NCBI RefSeq assembly: GCF_016892765.1
Contig: NZ_JAFEMD010000047.1
Location: 1-39,655, forward strand
Source of the DNA: Microvirga arvi
GTDB lineage: Bacteria > Pseudomonadota > Alphaproteobacteria > Rhizobiales > Beijerinckiaceae
Direction: 5' to 3'
DNA length: 39,655 nucleotides
This document shows, in pieces, positions 39,474 to 39,655 of this stretch. The position numbers and the translations under genes were made by a program. Position 1 is the first letter of the stretch. Each line of letters begins with the position of its first letter. The notes under the pieces were generated by a model. That model had not been told where the DNA came from, did not search any database, and saw nothing but the letters and a program-made list of their open reading frames with translations.

Positions 39474-39655
39474 CAACAATAGGGCTTCAATGAGCAACGA
39501 TGTGATGAAATGGGCGGAGCTCTGCAAATGGCTCCACGCACTCGGACACATGCCTGATTTCTCTAAAGGTGAATGCCTTAGGTCGTGTGGACGGATTTGA
39601 TGAGGATAAAGCTCAGAGCAAGCGCGACGACCGAGCTGTAGTTCTCGTCAGTCTT

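Noticed and set aside
1..39655. tRNA or rRNA genes
   Set aside because: No cloverleaf or rRNA core sequence was recognised by eye on either strand; a dedicated search was not possible.

Overview
The window looks like part of a large plasmid, or a plasmid-derived region, of an alphaproteobacterium. A complete repABC replication and partition cassette with two perfect parS-type palindromes lies at the right end. GC-rich coding, Omp25-like porins, DUF6894 genes, WGR-domain genes and GFA/Crp/AraC genes fit Hyphomicrobiales, most like Microvirga or Methylobacterium. The genus is an inference.

Layout. (1) 1-2.6 kb: fragment of a gene, a secreted hypothetical, a GYF_2-domain membrane protein and a small serine recombinase; gene remnants (a 28.7-kb-gene copy, a WGR-domain copy) lie at 1.8-1.9 and 3.1 kb. 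(2) 3.2-12.7 kb: a defence island. A minus-strand type I restriction-modification operon is read as M/S-like fusion, hsdR, a 129-aa hypothetical, hsdM, hsdS; it is followed by a DUF4258 gene and a plus-strand ScoMcrA-like SRA plus PD-(D/E)XK nuclease. (3) 12.8-18.4 kb: a tyrosine recombinase with an inverted repeat before its start, an unknown regulator-like gene, and a Toprim-primase plus RepA-type helicase pair. Downstream is a 1.3-kb gene-poor region with four pairs of hexamers at 10-bp spacing, an imperfect 36-bp direct repeat and a perfect 26-bp palindrome: a candidate second replication origin. (4) 18.8-21.2 kb: a stop-interrupted gene and an HTH-ImmA/IrrE plus DUF4411 (PIN) toxin-antitoxin-like pair. 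(5) 21.3-35.4 kb: an accessory region of small genes, regulators, porins and decaying copies. A short palindromic repeat (core TTCCATAA-n-TTATCGGAA, right tail AATTTGCG) recurs at least a dozen times, always in one orientation. One copy is split by an IS110-family (IS1111-type) element. (6) 35.5-39.1 kb: repC, a counter-transcribed RNA, repB and repA, with parS sites and an inverted repeat around the repA promoter.

Main discoveries to follow up. The IS1111-type element has 14-bp subterminal inverted repeats and a long 3' noncoding region. That region folds on paper into a stem with an internal loop whose two strands match the two halves of the split repeat, as expected for the target-binding loop of a bridge RNA (seekRNA). 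Other points are the iteron-like array, a methylase-like/specificity fusion lacking the catalytic NPPF motif in the type I operon, and two matching small-RNA-like units placed divergently from the two porin genes.
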